A program made the translations under genes and the position numbers. A stretch of DNA of 7,987 nucleotides from Hydrogenovibrio sp. UBA650 (lineage in GTDB: Bacteria > Pseudomonadota > Gammaproteobacteria > Thiomicrospirales > Thiomicrospiraceae), in the NCBI GenBank assembly GCA_002299245.1, contig DBOI01000157.1, forward strand, positions 1-7,987, read 5' to 3'. Each line of letters begins with the position of its first letter. The stretch's first letter is position 1. Below are positions 5,781 through 7,987 of this stretch, piece by piece. The notes under the pieces are model-generated. The model worked only from the letters and a program-made list of their open reading frames with translations. It was not told where the DNA came from and made no database searches.

Positions 5781-6638
5781 ATGAAAAAAACGCTACTTGC
5801 CCTATTTGTGGTTTCTGGAATTGGCCTGTCGGGGTGTTCGACATTGAATTCGTTGATTGAAAAACCTGATGACAAAAAAACGGTTGAAGAGTTTTATGCT
5901 GATGCGACTCAAGGCTTTGAAGATCAACAATGGGATGTAGCCATTCAAAACTATGAAAAGCTCAAAGCCTACTTTCCTTATGGGCCTTACGCCGAGCAAA
6001 CTCATCTAGAGTTAGCTTATGCTTACTATCGTTATGATGAGCCAGAATCGGCGATTTTAGAGTTGGATGAGTTCATTCGCCTCTATCCAAAACACCGTCA
6101 ACTTGCCTACGCTTACTACCTAAAAGCTCTCGCAGCGGATTCCATTATTCGCAGTTGGCTGGATAACTTTATTACCGATCCGGCAACTCGAGATATCAAA
6201 TCTGCTAAGCGTGCTTACAGCTATTACACCGATGTCATTACTCTTTTCCCGGAAAGTAAATACGCAACCGCATCAAGTAAGCGTCTGGTTATACTTAGTA
6301 ACCAAATGGCTCGACACGAAATTAAAGTTGCTCAATTCTACTACGACCGAGAAGCTTACTTAGCTGCGGCAAACCGCGCTAAGTTTATATTGGAGAACTA
6401 TGCTCAGTCTGCATCTACGTTTGAAGCTCTTGAGATTATGAAATCCTCATACTCGAAAATGGGCATGCAAAAACTAGCAGAAGATGTTGCAAGAGTTTAT
6501 GAACTCAACCAAGACGCTGAAATAATCGATGTAAATTTTGGAACGATTAAGTCAAGTAAAGATCAAGCTTCAGATAATAAGCAAGAAAAACAGGAAAAAT
6601 CCTGGTGGTCTAGTCTGGTTGACAGCCTCGGAAACTAA
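5781..6638 (+). CDS. bamD: Outer-membrane protein assembly factor BamD (lipoprotein)
   Basis: Essential periplasmic lipoprotein of the BAM complex, which binds BamA and helps insert beta-barrel proteins in the outer membrane. The start at 5781 gives a normal lipoprotein signal: MKKTLLALFVV followed by the lipobox LSGC with C19 as the lipidated residue. An upstream in-frame TTG at 5736 would only add 15 odd residues. The mature part is a run of TPR helices (about 33-245): EFYADATQGFEDQQWDVAI, YGPYAEQTHLELAYAYYRYDE, a LDNFITDPATRD segment typical of BamD, KRLVILSNQMARHEIKVAQFY, and EALEIMKSSYSKMGM. The protein has 285 residues, about 40 more than E. coli BamD. The extra is a Lys/Glu/Gln-rich linker (about 256-273) ending in SWWSSLVDSLGN. 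It is divergent from rluD, behind a likely extended -10 promoter; the ribosome binding site (GAAGAG, 11 nt upstream) is weak. Confidence 0.94.
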   Translation: MKKTLLALFVVSGIGLSGCSTLNSLIEKPDDKKTVEEFYADATQGFEDQQWDVAIQNYEKLKAYFPYGPYAEQTHLELAYAYYRYDEPESAILELDEFIRLYPKHRQLAYAYYLKALAADSIIRSWLDNFITDPATRDIKSAKRAYSYYTDVITLFPESKYATASSKRLVILSNQMARHEIKVAQFYYDREAYLAAANRAKFILENYAQSASTFEALEIMKSSYSKMGMQKLAEDVARVYELNQDAEIIDVNFGTIKSSKDQASDNKQEKQEKSWWSSLVDSLGN

Positions 6639-6685
6639 TTCACAAACCTCTGCATCAGTTAAAGCAGATTGAACAGCCAACTATA

Positions 6686-7987
6686 TTAACGATTCAGAAC
6701 TTTTAAAACCATGTTAATTGGTTGAGGTTTTGCAAAAAAGTAGCCTTGCAGATAGTCAATTGACTCCTGTTCCAGAATAGATTTAATCTGCTGGTTCTCT
6801 ACCCCTTCTGCTACAACTTTAAGGCCCAAACTATTTGCCATTGCCACGACGGCCTTAGTAATCTCTAAATCACTTTCATCATGATCAATGTCACAGATTA
6901 AGGATTGATCAATTTTCAACTTATCAACAGGGAATTTTTTCAAATAGGATAAAGAAGAATAACCTGTTCCAAAATCATCAATCGAAACTTTAATGCCCGC
7001 CGCTCTGATTTGTTCCAATAACTGTAAACCTTCTTCAGCATTACCCATCAGGTAGCTTTCTGTAAGCTCCAACTCTATTTGAGAACTGCGTTTTGCATCA
7101 CAAATCTGTTGAATAAGAGTATTAAGCTGCTCACGGTCGAATTCTTTACCTGAAACATTGATTGAGATACTTATATCCTCAAAACCGGCTTGCGCAAAAA
7201 TATCTAAATCGCTCAATACTTTTGACAGGACAAAACGTGTCAGGTCTTTGATAATTCCCATCTCTTCAGCCAATGGAATAAAAAGCCCCGGCGAAATGAC
7301 ACCTTTTATTGGATGGTTCCAACGAATCAGAGCCTCTAGGTTATTTATCTGACCTGATTGCATGGTAACGATGGGTTGGTAATAGACTTCAAATTGTTGC
7401 TGTATGAGAGCTTCATGTAATTCACCTTCAAGAGCCAGAGTATCTTCGACTTTGACCGCCATTGAAGGCTCATACTCGACGATTCCTTTATTGCCTTTTT
7501 GTTTAGAAACCGTCATCGCCATGTCTGCCTGTTTCATTAAGGTGTAAAAGGAGGTAGGTGATTCAGGATTAAATTGTGACAGGCCGCCACTGGCAGAAAG
7601 ATAAAAATTAAGCAGCTTATACTCTATAGGCGTTACAAAAATTTTCTGAATACTCTGCTCGAGGTATTCAATCGATTTCGAGGTTGAAAATGGCACGATA
7701 AAAATGAACTCATCACCACCAATTCGATATAAGGAACATTCGTTCTGATCAACAAAGCCTTTAAGTCTTTTGGTAAGGCTAATCAAAACCTGATCACCGA
7801 CATTATGACCGTGGCTATCATTGATCGCTTTGAAACGATTAATACCGATCATCAACAAGCTGAAGCCTTGGCCCTGTTTTATGAGTAGCTCAGTATCAAA
7901 ACCGAGTTTTTCTCGATTTGGCAGGCCGGTAAGTGCATCATGCTTGAGACGATGATCAAGCTCCACTTCAGACGCATTCTTTTGAAT
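6686..7987 (-). CDS. GGDEF-EAL protein, probable c-di-GMP phosphodiesterase, 5'-partial
   Basis: C-terminal 433 residues of a longer protein; the frame stays open to the right edge. The GTG at 7966 lies just ahead of the HDALTGLPNR entry motif of the GGDEF domain, so the true start and any sensor domain are outside. Counting from that GTG, GGDEF covers about 8-168. The loop GGDEF (83-87) and the INDSHGHNVGD segment (48-58) are intact, but the metal-binding Asp of the usual DxDxFK motif is Gly41, the second Asp is Asn43, and no RxxD inhibitory site precedes the loop (QNEC instead). The EAL domain covers about 180-420 and keeps E211 of EAL, N270, E303, the pair D330/D331 in DDFGTGYSSL, K351, E387 and Q407, the residues needed for metal binding and hydrolysis. 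Predicted activity is c-di-GMP to pGpG hydrolysis, with GGDEF as a possible GTP-sensing domain. It converges on bamD with a 47-bp gap. Confidence 0.92.
   Translation of the reverse strand: MQKNASEVELDHRLKHDALTGLPNREKLGFDTELLIKQGQGFSLLMIGINRFKAINDSHGHNVGDQVLISLTKRLKGFVDQNECSLYRIGGDEFIFIVPFSTSKSIEYLEQSIQKIFVTPIEYKLLNFYLSASGGLSQFNPESPTSFYTLMKQADMAMTVSKQKGNKGIVEYEPSMAVKVEDTLALEGELHEALIQQQFEVYYQPIVTMQSGQINNLEALIRWNHPIKGVISPGLFIPLAEEMGIIKDLTRFVLSKVLSDLDIFAQAGFEDISISINVSGKEFDREQLNTLIQQICDAKRSSQIELELTESYLMGNAEEGLQLLEQIRAAGIKVSIDDFGTGYSSLSYLKKFPVDKLKIDQSLICDIDHDESDLEITKAVVAMANSLGLKVVAEGVENQQIKSILEQESIDYLQGYFFAKPQPINMVLKVLNR
7918..7927 (+). repeat. TTGGCAGGCC decamer, copy 4
   Basis: Copy inside the GGDEF-EAL gene, opposite the codons for TGLPN of the GGDEF entry motif. 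It continues as GGT, not TGT or TGC, so only the decamer is shared with the other copies. Confidence 0.55.

Noticed and set aside
6646..6665. Hairpin TCTGC/GCAGA between bamD and the GGDEF-EAL gene as a shared terminator
   Set aside because: Only 5 bp with a 10-nt loop and no T-run on either strand.

Overview
The window looks like chromosomal DNA of a moderately AT-rich gammaproteobacterium. The evidence is the block pgeF-rluD with bamD divergent from it, a BamD lipoprotein of the gamma/beta type, and a separate EAL-type c-di-GMP enzyme. The overall flavour of the proteins suggests a marine or halotolerant group such as the Thiomicrorhabdus/Piscirickettsiaceae relatives, but that is only an impression. 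I see no RNA genes, insertion sequences, phage genes or CRISPR arrays. Coding density is high and the longest gene-free stretch is about 140 bp.

Left part (1-3730): cation transport. A CPA2-type K+(Na+)/H+ antiporter with RCK (TrkA-N and TrkA-C) domains runs in from the left edge on the + strand. Converging on it from the right is a four-gene minus-strand operon: two paralogous DUF1538 membrane proteins, a divergent PII-like protein and a stand-alone CBS-pair protein (3730 down to 1313). Spacing is tight (9 bp, 49 bp, then an ATGA overlap) and the two small regulator genes have strong Shine-Dalgarno sequences. From memory of the literature, a DUF1538 pair from Halomonas (called UmpAB) was reported as a two-component Na+(Li+,K+)/H+ antiporter. 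On that basis this operon is best read as a membrane antiporter pair with two nucleotide-sensing type soluble regulators. This is the most interesting system in the window.

Middle part (3731-6638): housekeeping envelope and ribosome genes. A 139-bp intergenic region holds a plausible promoter for the DUF1538 operon and a weak terminator for pgeF. Upstream of it are pgeF (peptidoglycan editing factor) and rluD (23S rRNA pseudouridine synthase, TTG start), co-oriented on the minus strand and 15 bp apart. Divergent from rluD is bamD, which encodes the outer-membrane assembly lipoprotein, behind a good extended -10 promoter.

Right part (6639-7987): the C-terminal part of a GGDEF-EAL protein on the minus strand, converging on bamD and running out of the right edge. 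Its EAL domain keeps every catalytic residue I can check. Its GGDEF domain keeps the GGDEF loop but has lost the metal-binding aspartate and the inhibitory site, so it is most likely a c-di-GMP phosphodiesterase with a regulatory GGDEF domain.

Outside the genes, the decamer TTGGCAGGCC occurs four times in 8 kb, with a fifth near copy. It falls in three coding regions and one intergenic region, far above chance, and is worth a genome-wide count.
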